In this document: piece after piece, positions 12,109-22,472 of the stretch
Layout of the letters: each line of letters opens with the position of its first letter
Numbering within the stretch: position 1 is the stretch's first letter
Source of the DNA: Rhipidocladum racemiflorum
Taxonomy: Eukaryota; Streptophyta; Magnoliopsida; Poales; Poaceae
Assembly (NCBI GenBank): GCA_036346355.1
Contig: CM070592.1
Span: forward strand, 31,585,467-31,649,466
Direction: 5' to 3'
DNA length: 64,000 bases
Made by a program: the position numbers and the translations under genes
Notes under the pieces: model-generated
The model's input: the letters and a program-made list of their open reading frames with translations, nothing else
Databases searched by the model: none
What the model was told of the DNA's origin: nothing

Positions 12109-12287
12109 TATAGAAAATATGGAAGCGTTTTCTACCTCTGTAGAGGCCGCGACTGCATGTTTATATAGCCGAAAACATCCCTCAGCAAGGCAGTTACAAG
12201 TATTCTATCTATACAGAGTCTTTCCAAAACATAGATAGATTCTATCTATAACCTGTTAAACACAATAACACAATCTATTCCTTAACA
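12109..12287 (-). repeat. Copia 5' LTR
   Basis: A 179-bp LTR, nearly identical to 7994-8213 apart from the 41-bp duplication and scattered substitutions such as GAGACC/GAGGCC. It is bounded by the primer site and the target duplication CAAAT. Confidence 0.9.
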
Positions 12288-12436
12288 CAAATGTCGGGTT
12301 GTGCCATGATCTGCACGTTTAACTTCTTTCTGTTAACCGGACCGCCACACCTAGCGCGTCCGGATCTCATCCGTTTTAGTGAGTAAGTGGGATCCATAGA
12401 AATAGTGAGTTAGTTAATTGAGTTTTCTCTGTAATT

Positions 12437-14200
12437 AGGGATGGCAGTTTTACCCATGGGTTTGGGTACCCGTGGGTACCCGACCCGATAAGAATGGGTA
12501 TGGATAGCACTTTATACCCATGGATTTTCGGGTTTGGGTACCCGATAGGACTATAGGATGGGCATGGGTGTCAATTTGTACCCACGGGTACCCGATGAAT
12601 ATCCTATGACATGTGAATCTAGTTTATATATATATAAACGGCTAAACCTAATTTCTTCGGCGGTTCGGCCGCATTTCAGTTCCTCCTGGTGGCTGGCTCC
12701 TCCTGGCTCCCTCTCGTGACTCGTATCCTCCACCCCGATCCAGATCTCAGATCTGATCCACTCGCCTCCTCCGGTCCTCCCTCTCGTCCGGCCTCCGCGA
12801 CAGACGCCCTCTGCCGCCGCCTCCCTCGACTCCCTCTGCGACGGGCGCCCTTCGCCGCTGTCTCCCTCGACTCCCTCCGCCCCTCCTCGACAGCCGCCCT
12901 CTGCCGCCGCCTCCCTCGACTCCCTCCGCGACTCCGCGACGGCCGCCCTCCGCCGCCGCCTCCCTCGACTCCCTCCGCGACGGCCCTATAATTTTTCACC
13001 GTATGAGCAACCAGCCCTTCATCAATGGTTATAGAGTTATTTCATGATACTTTTCTGTGGACTTTGCTTTAAGTATGATTCTTTTGACTGGCACCATTTG
13101 AATAAGGACCGTTCCTTCTGATTTATAGTTGTAACATGATATGGCAACTTACTCCTTTAGGCACTATGTGATTGTGCCAAGTTCATATGTAAATATGTTA
13201 TGCTTATGAAAAGCACTAAGATCTAATAGCCATTTTTTTACGGATCATATCAGTTGCTGATGAATATATTGAATGGCTGGCAAATGCCCATTGATTTCCT
13301 GGTTAGAATCACGAATGATCTCACCAAAATACTGAAATAGCAGCCCATAACTTATCCGATATGCCATTACAGGTTGCCAGTACGGTTTGCCATTACAATT
13401 TGCCTTGGCCGAATTGAAACGATCCGATATGCATATATCGGGTTTGATGTAGCCAATAACTTATACAAGGTGTCACATCCCCACTTTTTCAATATCTTTA
13501 TATTAGTTCATTTTGCATGCTTTCGTTGAACCAATGCTGCCCAAACTAATGTCTGTTTCTCACAGCGGTTCAACTGAAGTATACAAATCTAAATTCATGT
13601 TATTCTCATAAGTTACCACCCTGAACAGGTGCAGTTATCCTTCATGTAACTTTCTAATTCCTTGATAATGTATGGATATGTTGGCTAAATGATGGATCTG
13701 ATTTGTTTGATGACATCTGTACTTGGTAGTCTGAGCATATCTTCAATGTTGTTATTTAGGAGGGCTATATAAAGAGAGGAAGGGTTTAATGCAATAATTG
13801 CTCGATTTCTTACTTCTTTTTTCTATGCATCGTTTTCATGCTTTATGGACAGAAATAATTTACATTTCATGATTTATGTTTTGTGTTTATGTTTTTTTTT
13901 TCATCAGGTCTCTATTTATTCTCCTCGAACAGTAGAGATTACATTATAGTCTTTACTCATTGATCTATCTGTAGGTTTTCATGCTTCAGGTTCGGGTTTG
14001 GGTTTGGGTTTGGGTTCTTGTTCGGGTACCCAACGGGCTAGATGATGCATCCAGTTCTAGAGATCAGCGTTCGGGTTCGGGTGTGGGCACACATTCGTGC
14101 CCGAGAAGCCTTGTGGGTTTGGGTGGGTAGTACAATTTCGGGTTTCGGGTTCGGGTGGATGGCAGTTGTACCCGGAGGTACCCGCCCGATTGCCATCCCT
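12437..14200. mobile_element. hAT-like TIR element, about 1.76 kb
   Basis: Ends are inverted copies: AGGGATGGCA at 12437 and TGCCATCCCT at 14200. Both subterminal regions are full of GGGTACCCG / GGTTTGGG words (12460-12600 and 13990-14190), a common layout in grass hAT elements. GTAAT directly follows the right end and precedes the left end. GTAATTAG against GTAATCAG could be an 8-bp duplication with one mismatch overlapping the left TIR. No transposase is recognisable, so it is non-autonomous. The interior has one GC-rich leader-like block and then AT-rich DNA. Confidence 0.6.
12780..12990. repeat. GC-rich minisatellite, period about 60 bp
   Basis: The phrase CCTCCCTCGACTCCCTC recurs four times with related CGCCCTCYGCCGCCG flanks. 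Long open frames on both strands here are a by-product of the repeat (Arg/Gly- or Pro/Ser-rich) and are not taken as genes. Confidence 0.65.
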
Positions 14201-15699
14201 GTAATCAGTTTTTCTGAAGCTTATATATAAAACTGACTGGAAAACGGTGAAGAGCTTTTGCCGGTCACCAAAACATCAGAGTTCTGTGCGTCTCAGCTTT
14301 TCTAGTTGTCTTCAGCAAGCATCTCCAAACAAGCAATTCTCCTAAGGACTTGCTCCCATGAGGCACCCTTCCTAGAAGACTACCTCGCTCGCCCTCTCCA
14401 AAATAGGTTAATTCTTCCCACCCATGGGTTTAACTAGCCAATGGTTTGCCTTGTGCGTCTGCATACATACACAGGCAGCAGCACACGTATGTAATGGCAC
14501 ACGAATTGGGCAAAAGGTTCCATGAGAAGGTGCTGGAAACTAGCTAGAAGCAACAAACAGCTTAGGCCACTCACCTCTTATCAACACCGCCCACTTCGAT
14601 GCATCCCTCTCCTACCAAGATTTCACCTCACCGCATATGCTTGCTTGCGTCTGCTGCGTGCATGCACCAATTAAACGACCAGATCACCATCAAGCAAGAG
14701 AGGAGTGCATGTGGGTGCATATGCATACGCTACTGAGGTTTCATGCGGGCACAAAACTGTGTGTTGCGTGAGCTTGCTTAATTGGTTCGTGTGTAAGCTC
14801 TGTTCTGGAGAGGGGAAATTTGAGAGAGGGAGAGAGAGAGACGTGGAGAAGAGAAGCGCCTGAGGGAGGGAGGGAGGGAGAGGGAGGGAGGATAGGCTTA
14901 TCAGCAACAGCAACTCACATGGGGGTGCTGAGTGGTGACACCTGGATGCATCGATCCTGCCTGTCCTACGTGGCGGGACCAAAAGTGGGTCCCCACAGTG
15001 GAGTGGCATGGTATTTCCTGGCTTGCAGATCCACAGCTTCCAGCGGGTGGGCATCTGGGCCGTGCCATGTGGGCCAGCCCGGCACGGCGGCCCAACTCGG
15101 TCCAAAACCCACAGAGATTTGGGTTGCGCCCGTGCCAGCACGGCGGCACGATTGGACACAGACCACTTCCGCGGGTCGCAACTCGCCCGTGCCACTGCCG
15201 CGCACCCCCCGCGCCGCTGCCTCGCCCGCAGCAGGGAGGGACGAGTGGGGTGAGGGGGTGAGGGCGTACCTGCCGTCGTCGTCGCACACAGTCGTGCCTC
15301 GGCCGCTCCGCTCAACTCGTCCGCGCCTCGTCGTAGTCGCGCAAGGCCGTGTCCACCTCCGCCTCGCCTCATGCACTGCCGCGCCTCAGCCGCTTCGTCT
15401 CATGCAACTCACATGGGGGTGGTCGGAGCCGAGGGAGGAGGGAGAGGAGGGGAGCCTGGAGGCGTCGTGTGGTGAGGAGGGCGGCTAGGCGGGGGAGGGG
15501 CTGGGCAGGGGAGCGGGGGGGAACTGGGGGAAAGGGAAAATAAAATGAGGGAAAGAAATAAAAGGGAAAGAGAAAATATGTGAAAGGGGGGGGGGGAGAA
15601 GAAAGAAAGAACAAAATAAAATTATGAAGATTCAAGTGATTAAGTAATTCAATACATATGACAGACTACAGTAAGATTTAATAGGATCATTGAAAGCAT
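14201..15699. other. Gene-free stretch, GC-rich centre
   Basis: From 14900 to 15540 the DNA is GC-rich and gives overlapping open frames in at least four frames, none resembling a known protein. GGGCCRTGCC / CCCGGCACGG words at 15050-15100, echoed at 16435-16480, resemble subterminal repeats of grass hAT elements. I found no matching ends. A purine-rich GAGAGGGAG block lies at 14820-14890 and a G-run at 15585. Confidence 0.4.
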
Positions 15700-15755
15700 G
15701 CGCCTAATATTATTGGACAAAATCAAAAGTAAAGTGTGCCCTATAAAAGTGGGCG
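15700..15755. mobile_element. Stowaway-like MITE end, remnant
   Basis: TATAAAAGTGGGCGGAGGGA followed by GTA is the typical right end of a Stowaway/mariner MITE (GGAGGGAGTA). The left arm is not found nearby, so only one end remains. Confidence 0.45.
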
Positions 15756-16079
15756 GAGGGAGTAGTTTACAGGGAAGGCTATTGGCTAACATTGTTTCAA
15801 GAGAATAGAATCTAGCGGATGCAGTGTCATGACATTGATTTTCCCCTTACTCACTCTTTCTTAGTAACCTTGCTCAGTAGTCGGTACTCGTGACCTTGCC
15901 TACTCGCTCACTCTCATTCTCTCCATCCCTCTTTCTCCCTTCGACATGGAAGAAGATGCTTATCATGGGGCAAGAAAGCTGGTGGTGAGATGGAACTAAA
16001 GCTAGACTACGACACCATGAAGAAGACCACAAGAATGGAAGGACATCCGAGCCATTGATGTTCGAGGAGAAGCCATTGA

Positions 16080-16325
16080 TTGTTGGAGAAAGAGACAGAG
16101 AGAGAGCGAACGAGAAACTGAGATATTAAGAGAGAGACTAATCGAGCGAGAGAGGCTAAGGATTGAGAGAGATTGATCGGGATGAGAGAGAATGAGTGAT
16201 TGAGAGAGAGAATGATTAGGGGGGAGAGAGAGAGACTGATCGAACGAGATAGACTAAGAGATGGAGAGAGAGACCGAGAGATTAAGAGAGACTTATTGGG
16301 CGCGAGAGAGAGAGAGCGGGAGTAA
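16080..16325. repeat. GA-rich simple-sequence tract
   Basis: About 245 bp dominated by GAGAGA with ACTGATCG / GATTGA interruptions. It is imperfect (AG)n low-complexity DNA with no gene signal. Confidence 0.8.
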
Positions 16326-16873
16326 CGGTCAAGAATAAATAAAATTTAGTTCTTTTTTTTCTTTAATATTTGTGTCCACTGCTTCCTCTCCATGCATTTT
16401 CGGTTCATTTCCTCTCGTCGCAATAGTGCACATGGGCCGGGCCTGGACCGGCATGGCACGAAACGCAAATGGACCGTGACCTGGCTCGCCTTATTTTTGT
16501 GAATGCCACTGCCATATTTTTGTTATAGGCATATCGTGACGTGTTTCGTGTAACCGTGCAAGCTTAGGCGTTTTCGACAATTCAAGCTCAACACACATGT
16601 AAGTTGAACAGGTCACTCCATCCGTACGTGGTGTTAGTAGGATGGCAAGTTTGGAGAAGGCACGCCAACAGAAGCGTGGTCTCCTCTGTTGGTTTGGTGG
16701 GTCGGGGAGGCAGGTGCACTACCACTACGCAATGGCGTTGGCTTTGGAGACCTTTCAGTTTGCCTTCTTTTTTTACTCGCATAGCCTCCGTAGCCGTCGG
16801 AGTGCATCTGGATGACCACACGCACGCACACGCAGCACTCCTGCTTTCGTTGACGATCCTTGTTACATAGTAT

Positions 16874-17113
16874 TCCCTCCGTTTCTTTTTATAAGGCGTA
16901 TTTGGTTTCGTTAGGACAAGACTTTGACCAACGATTACTTCATTAATATATCATTTATGCAATACAAAATCATAATTATATATAAGTACTTTTGAATACA
17001 AATCTGCTAATATCAATTTTGTGTCATAAAAATTATATGCTAATAGAGTAATTGTTGGTCAAAGCCTTGTCTTAACGAAACCAAATACGCCTTATAAAAA
17101 GAAACGGAGGGAG
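16874..17113. mobile_element. Stowaway MITE, 240 bp
   Basis: The left arm TTCCCTCCGTTTCTTTTTAT and the right arm ATAAAAAGAAACGGAGGGAG are inverted complements. The complementarity extends through AAGGCGTATTTGGTTTCGTTA on both sides. The element is flanked by TA dinucleotides (16872-16873 and 17114-17115), the mariner-type target duplication. The centre is AT-rich and non-coding. Boundaries are clear. Confidence 0.93.
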
Positions 17114-17261
17114 TATATACTAGTTAGTATTCCTTCTCCTGAGAATGCATCTATTCTGGTTGCAGAATTTGACCAAAACAAGTAGGAAAAATGTAATTTC
17201 TCTTATGTTCAATGCGCATATATAGTGCCGCCTGCTGTAATGTTCCTTTCTCTCCTTGCAG

Positions 17262-17430
17262 TTATCAGGTTCTATGGATCAAATCAGTCCCAAAATCAAC
17301 CCTTCTTTGCCGCTTGAACAACGAACAGCCTCTTTTGATAGCCATCCATCCCATCGGCCAAGGAAACAAGAGATGCGATGCCCACCTCATGCTTACATGC
17401 AGCGGTGTCCAAACGGAAAACTTATACAGG
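17262..17430 (+). pseudogene. Possible orphan exon, unknown protein
   Basis: A 169-bp stretch bounded by a good acceptor (CTCTCCTTGCAG, ending 17261) and a GT at 17431. It is open in the frame reading MDQISPKINPSLPLEQ, followed by a Lys/Cys/His-containing tail (RKQEMRCPPHAYMQRC). No family is recognised. Its coding part PSLPLEQRTAS is duplicated at 17838-17872. It could be a captured or abandoned gene piece, or chance. Confidence 0.25.
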
Positions 17431-17921
17431 GTATAATACCTACAAAAGGAAAGCCTATACAGGTAATACGTACAAAAGTAAATTAAGCCTATACAAGGCA
17501 GGCAATACATGTATATAAGACACTAGCAATCTCTATACAAGATAAATACATAATAATGCCTGACATACGAGAGGTGCTTCTATGCTCTTTCTTTTAAAAG
17601 TTGCACAATTATTAAAACATGAATGAAAAGTAGATGATGATTGCTTACCCCTTCGCTTGCTTCAAGATTTGTACAATTTATACTAGAAAAAAAAACCATA
17701 GAAGCATCTCTCCATACATATCCATCCATGGGGCACAAGCCGTCCTGCTCATTAATTACCATATCCTGTGGGATGACAACAACTTCACAGCTGATGAATT
17801 GCAGACCCTTACGAACAACCTCTGTTACACATAAGTTTCACCCTTCTTTGCCGCTTGAACAACGAACAGCCTCTTACTTGGAACGAGGCGCTTAGAAATG
17901 TTTCAGAAGCAATTATATTCA
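17431..17921. other. Gene-free stretch with two short repeats
   Basis: Holds an imperfect repeat of CCTATACAGG/AATACSTACAAAAG (17425-17510) and a 35-bp copy (about 17838-17872) of sequence from 17302-17336. No gene is supported. Confidence 0.4.
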
Positions 17922-19229
17922 CTAGCCAGAATGTGCGGCGCACGTCGCACCGTGTAAAATTTACTTTAATTTTTTTCTAAAAAAAACTGTAGGAGGATCT
18001 AAACATATTTTTTCGGAGCAATTTTAACATTCTATATGCTCACCGGTGAATAATACATTTTTAGAAAAAAACATTATAGATCGAGTTGCAAAAAAAACTA
18101 CAGAGATACAGTTGTATACATATATTTCTTATTCCGGAAAACATCAGAAATCGAGTTACAAAAAAATAGAGAGATAGAGTTGCACACATATTTCTTTTGA
18201 TGAATTTAGTTAACACTTTATTATTACCCATCAACCTTCTTTTATCGAGTTTAACACTATGCGTTAACCGGGTAATAATACATGTTCCGAAAAATATTAG
18301 AGATGCCAACCTTCTTTTGTCGAGTTTAACAATCCATGCGTTCACTGAGTAATATAAAAAAATATTAGAAATCGAGTTTGGAAAAAAGTCTAGAGATTAA
18401 AGATCGAGTTGGGAGAAAAAATCTAGAGATAGAGCTGTACACATATAACTGTTGAAAATATTTTTTCCGGTAAAAACGAAGAAAGAACCTAGACATATAT
18501 TTCTTTTGACGAATTTAGTTAGCACTTTATCATTACCCGGCTAACCTCCTTTTGTCGAGTTTAATACTCTATGTGTTAACAGGGTGATAATGCATGTTCC
18601 GAAAAATATTAGAGATGTCAACCTTCTTTTATCGAGTTTAACATTCTATGCGTTCACCGAGTATACATATTTCTATTGACGAAAATATTTTTTTTGGGGA
18701 AAACGGAGAAAGGACCTGGACGTAAGGGCCGGGGACCTGTTTGTTATATTTTCGGACCTAATCGCTATTATAAAAAATTAGAAAAGGGCTCGTTCGAGAT
18801 TCGTATTTAGCGGAGGGCTTTGCTGTAAAGTAACAAACCAGGGACCTAAACGTAATCTGAAAAAGTTTTTTTATACTCATAAAAAATCGCAAAGGATCTA
18901 TTTGTAATTTACAGGGACCTATCCGTAATTTAAATAACATAGATGGTTTTTTTGCAAAATGGCATGGTGGGTGAGGTGGATGGCTTGAGAGGGCTCCAAT
19001 TCTTCCCCATGTAATAGAGTAGATATTGCTGTAAAGTAACAAACCAGGGACCTAAACGTAATCTGAAAAAGTTTTTTTATACTCATAAAAAATCGCAAAG
19101 GATCTATTTGTAATTTACAGGGATCTATCCGTAATTTAAATAACATAGATGGTTTTTTTGCAAAATGGCATGGTGGGTGAGGTGGATGGCTTGAGAGGGC
19201 TCCAATTCTTCCCCATGTAATAGAGTAGA
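17922..19229 (-). mobile_element. Non-autonomous Helitron, 1.3 kb
   Basis: Read on the minus strand, it starts TCTACTCTATTACATGGGG after an A and ends CTAG before a T, the A/T insertion rule of Helitrons. Just before the end is a GC-rich hairpin (GTGCG..CGCAC, about 17932-17950) 7 bases from CTAG. No Rep/helicase is encoded. The interior holds several diverged copies of a unit with CGAGTTTAACA and ATGTTCCGAAAAATATTAGA (about 18190-18680). The 5' terminal 206 bp is tandemly duplicated. Confidence 0.65.
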
Positions 19230-19232
19230 TAT
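18821..19232. repeat. 206-bp tandem duplication at Helitron 5' end
   Basis: Copies 18821-19026 and 19027-19232 are nearly identical (for example GGGACCTATCCG against GGGATCTATCCG). Each includes the terminal TAGAGTAGATATTG, so the element has two possible 5' ends. Confidence 0.9.
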
Positions 19233-19909
19233 TGGCACCAACCCACCTAGTTTTATTCACACACACACCACACCAAGCACGCACTCCACACATTCATTTT
19301 GTAAAAGCATGTAGCAATATTAAATTGGGTAAAGCTTGTCCAAAGAGATGAAGTAACTTTCCAGCATACTAGTTATCAAGGCATCATCCATCGTTATTAA
19401 ATGATGGGTATTTCTAGGGTTAACAAGGTAACATGCATCAATTTGCAGGTATGGCATCTCAGGATAAGTCATAATTAACTAGTGCATCGTTTTAGTCTGG
19501 AAAATTTGTATTAAGAAAGTTTAGGATGAGGAGTCCAAGTAGGACAAGGAACTGGAATCCTATTCCGTTCCTTAAGGCTGTAGTTTTGGGTATAAATAGG
19601 GGTAGTCCTGAGTTTTGGAAGACAAGCAAAAAAGCAAGAAGCAAGCCAACAAGCGAGAAATAAAGAAGAGAAAATTGTCCCAAGATTTTTGGATATCCTG
19701 TTTCAACACACTTAATATAGGTAAAATAACATGCAAGCATATAAGTACCAAGTTTTAGTTGTCATGTTTTATTTGTGAACACAGGTTCAACATGATCAAG
19801 GAAGTTAGGACTTGCCTTTGCTAGTGGCTTCTTCTGATCCTTCTCTCAAAGTTCAAGTCTCTCAAAGTTCAAAGCTCTCGTCTTATGTTGTTTTCTTCCT
19901 GTGTAATCT
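19230..19909. other. Gene-free stretch, possible LTR fragment
   Basis: Contains a short (CA)n tract (19257-19272) and a TATAAATA box at 19591-19598, followed by an A/G-rich leader, which looks like the promoter half of an LTR. No ends or coding sequence could be defined. With 31445-31522 it forms the older DNA in which the TRIM array inserted. Confidence 0.35.
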
Positions 19910-19914
19910 GTCTC

Positions 19915-20457
19915 TGTTGAAGTATGAGTGAACTGTCCGTCTTTTCTCATCAGCTTAAGCTTTTAGGTGAACTAGTTGGTGCATACAACTTGTTGATTTA
20001 TAGTTTTCGTGTTGAGTGATTTGTTTTTGTGTTGGATTAATGGATTAGGAAATTTATCATGATTAATTTAATTGTGGAGGAAGAGTTGTGGATAGTTGTT
20101 CAAAGCATGCAGGAGCTACAGACCCGTGAGGCCCATGACATGCAGCAAGGGCAGCAAATAAAAGGGCAAGGTGAAAAGCAATCAAAGCAAAGCGAGCAGG
20201 AGACGTGAAGAAAGCAACAGGAAGAGAGAGAGAGATTAGAGGTGATCATGAGGAGATTAGTGCTTTTATGTAAAGGAACTATATGCTATCTACGTGCAAC
20301 AAAGATTGGTGGTTTCAGTATTTGATCTCTCTCATCTTGTGAATGATTTTCTTGGTTTAGTTCTGTTTTAATTATTTCTTTCACTGTTTAGTGTCGATTA
20401 GCGTATCTAAACACTGTTCAGGGGTATTTAGCTCCAATGATCCTTTACAACTCAATA
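19915..20457 (+). repeat. TRIM LTR 1 (interrupted)
   Basis: LTR sequence 19915-19990, then an insertion, then the LTR end 20448-20457. It shares TGAACTGTCCGTCTTTTC and CATCAGCTTAAGCTTTT with the other two copies. Confidence 0.8.
19991..20447. mobile_element. 457-bp insertion in TRIM LTR 1
   Basis: Bounded by a perfect CAACT duplication (19986-19990 and 20448-20452). Starts TGTTGATT and ends CCTTTA. It contains a GAGAGAGAGA tract (about 20227) and no gene. LTR-like by its TG start and 5-bp duplication, but its end is not CA. Confidence 0.55.
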
Positions 20458-20576
20458 TGGTATCAGAGCCAAGAGGTCTTGAGTTCAAGACCCGATTGGT
20501 GCAATTAAAAAATAATAATTGCAGTCCACCTCTATTCCACATATAAGGCCTGAGGGAGCCTACACGTGAGGGGGAG
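20458..20576 (+). other. TRIM internal unit 1 (PBS to polypurine tract)
   Basis: Starts with TGGTATCAGAGCC (initiator tRNA-Met primer site) and ends with TGAGGGGGAG (20567-20576) next to LTR 2. It is 119 bp long, non-coding, and closely similar to 21112-21230. Confidence 0.85.
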
Positions 20577-21111
20577 TGTTGAAGTGTAAGTGAACTGTCC
20601 GTCTTTCCTCATCAGCTTAAGCTTTTGGGTAAACTGGCTGGTGCATGTTGTTAACAATATCTAAGTGCTAAGACTAAGTCTTTAACTAGCCTAGGTCATG
20701 ATCACAAGATTAATGTGGAAACAAAGCATTAGATACTAACCCAAATTCGAGGATGAAGCCATTAGGTCATTTCTTGTGTGTTCTTGCTGCGTCAGTGAGG
20801 TTCTTGCGCGATGAAGAAGAAGGGGGGCACCGAGGGATGCTCAGTGATGGTAGAGGCCTTCATAGCCTTGTGCCAATCTTTTGATCAGATGATGTATATC
20901 GGGATGATGGCCAAACTCAAGATCAATTCTAATAATAATAAGTGTCGGCCTCTTCCCTTCCTTTTATTTCTCTAGCGCTAGCTATCGGGACCAGGACCAA
21001 TTTCTGTTAGAGAGCCCCCAATCAAAGCACAAGTTGTGGTTTAGATCCGAAAATTTCAAAATTCATTAGCTTTGCCTGAGATCACCACTAACACATGCAA
21101 CTTAATTAATA
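20577..21111 (+). repeat. TRIM LTR 2 (interrupted)
   Basis: LTR sequence 20577-20648 resumes at 21094-21111. The two parts flank a solo-LTR-like insertion placed within a few bases of the insertion point used in LTR 1. Confidence 0.8.
20649..21093. mobile_element. Solo-LTR-like insertion, 445 bp, in TRIM LTR 2
   Basis: Starts TGTTAACAATATC and ends CACTAACA (TG..CA with TGTTA/TAACA inverted ends). CATGT on the left against CATGC on the right gives a 4-of-5 target duplication. Non-coding, with an AATAATAATAA stretch at about 20930. Confidence 0.6.
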
Positions 21112-21230
21112 TGGTATCAGAGCCAAAAGGTCTTGAGTTCAGGACCCAGTTGGTGCAATTGAAAAATAATAATTACATCCCACTTCTAATCCACGTCTTA
21201 GGCTTGAGGAAGCCTACACGTGAGGGGGAG
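21112..21230 (+). other. TRIM internal unit 2
   Basis: Primer site TGGTATCAGAGCC at 21112 and polypurine tract TGAGGGGGAG at 21221-21230. Same length (119 bp) and text as unit 1 with scattered substitutions. Confidence 0.85.
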
Positions 21231-21244
21231 TGTTGAAGTATAAG

Positions 21245-21500
21245 CACTACTATAGAACTAGGTATCACAAGCGGACTATTACAAGCGGTTTGGTGTGAAC
21301 CGCCTCTGGCCTGCGCACCAGAAGCGGTTCGTGAGCAATGGACGGGAGAGGGTTTCCAGAAGCAGTTTGTAACACCAACCGCTTGTGTTGAGCAACCACC
21401 ACAAGCGGTTCGTTTCCCAAACCGCTTCTGAAATATCACAAGCGGTTTTAGACCCCAACCGCTTGTAGACATATATATTTAGAAGCGGTTGGTGTCTCAA
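21245..21500. repeat. CACTA left subterminal repeats
   Basis: Repeats of CAAGCGG/CCGCTTGT and AGAAGCGGTT/CCGCTTCTG in both orientations from about 21260 to 21490. They match those at 31055-31345. In En/Spm, such motifs bind the element's own regulatory protein; that role here is inferred. Confidence 0.85.
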
Positions 21501-22472
21501 ACTACTTCTGGAAGCATTCCACCCATTTAAACTCTTCCTTCCTCCCCGAGCTCGCAGACATGAACAGGGAAGGCCTTGGCACTGTTCTTGGGGGGAGGTG
21601 CTGTCCAAATTTTTGAATGTGATGATTTAGCTTCAAATTAAGTGAATCAAGGTTAATAACACCGTGCTACCATCCTTCTCACTAAGATATTGTTGTTTCT
21701 TTTGCATTTAATGTGGAGAAAAAATTGATTTTGATTGTTGGAGGTTTTTATTGCTAGCTCATGAGTTTGATTTTAGGCAAGACCATGATGAATCATGGTA
21801 GTTATTTTTAGGTTTAGAATCTTTAATGTAACACTCCCTCTCTTTCATGTAACATTCCCTCTCTTCCATCTCACTCCATAACTTTAATTTTAGGTAGGTC
21901 GACCATGATGAACTGTAAGGAGTTGTTTTACAAAAGTTGTTAGCTTTACAATCTTTAATATGATGCTCCTCCCTTCAATGTAACAATAGTAGATCTAGGT
22001 TTGGAAGGAAATTATTAATGTTTTATGAAATAAAATAGGAAAAAATTTAAAGGGACAAAATGATTAGTTAAATTAAGTTAAAAAGGTAGAAGGATAAGAA
22101 AAAATTTGAAAAACCACTCCATCCATCGCAAAATATATGGCATATAAATTCTTGCCACGATATTAATTAAAAGTAACACATTAACTATTAATTTCTTTTC
22201 GATTATGTCTTGTACAGCTATAAAACTAACAACATGTTTGAGTAGTTTTAATTACAAATGTAACTATATGACATGCATATATAAAATAAGTATATTAATT
22301 ATTACCTTTGATAATAGCCAAAACATGGAAACAATGACTTTTGTAAATACGTGTCAAAGTACTTTGGAATGGAATTTCCTACAATGTTATTTATGAAAAA
22401 TAAAAGTGATTTTATAAATAACACTTTAGTGAAAGATCTTTAAAGGTATCTGAAAATTAGATCTTTGTGTAG
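21501..22472. other. CACTA 5' leader region, AT-rich, no gene
   Basis: AT-rich DNA between the left repeats and the transposase start, presumably promoter and leader. A repeated phrase GACCATGATGAAT/CATGTAACATTCCCTCTCTT occurs at 21780-21975. No clear TATA box or intron was identified. Confidence 0.4.

Larger units (their letters stand above)
7994..12287 (-). mobile_element. Ty1/copia retrotransposon, Hopscotch/Retrofit-like, defective
   Basis: Compact copia element read on the minus strand, bounded by a perfect target duplication CAAAT (7989-7993 and 12288-12292). It has short LTRs (220 and 179 bp), an initiator-tRNA-Met primer site, a polypurine tract and domains in copia order: gag, protease, integrase, RT, RNase H. 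The short LTRs, total size of about 4.3 kb and the gag sequence fit the Ale (Retrofit/Hopscotch) lineage. Several frameshifts and a missing RT core make it non-autonomous. On the minus strand the LTR begins TGTTAAGG and ends in TATA, not the usual CA. Confidence 0.9.

Noticed and set aside
12431..14208. GTAATTAG/GTAATCAG as a firm 8-bp target duplication of the hAT-like element
   Set aside because: It would overlap the first bases of the left inverted repeat, making the two ends unequal by two bases. Kept only as a possibility.
14671..15543. Long overlapping open frames on both strands (up to 233 codons)
   Set aside because: They come from a GC-rich, stop-poor stretch open in at least four frames. 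Composition is Arg/Pro/Gly-rich, no domain is recognisable and no splice or start context fits.
16080..16325. GA-rich tract as a regulatory GAGA element
   Set aside because: No adjacent gene or promoter. Simple-sequence DNA is sufficient explanation.
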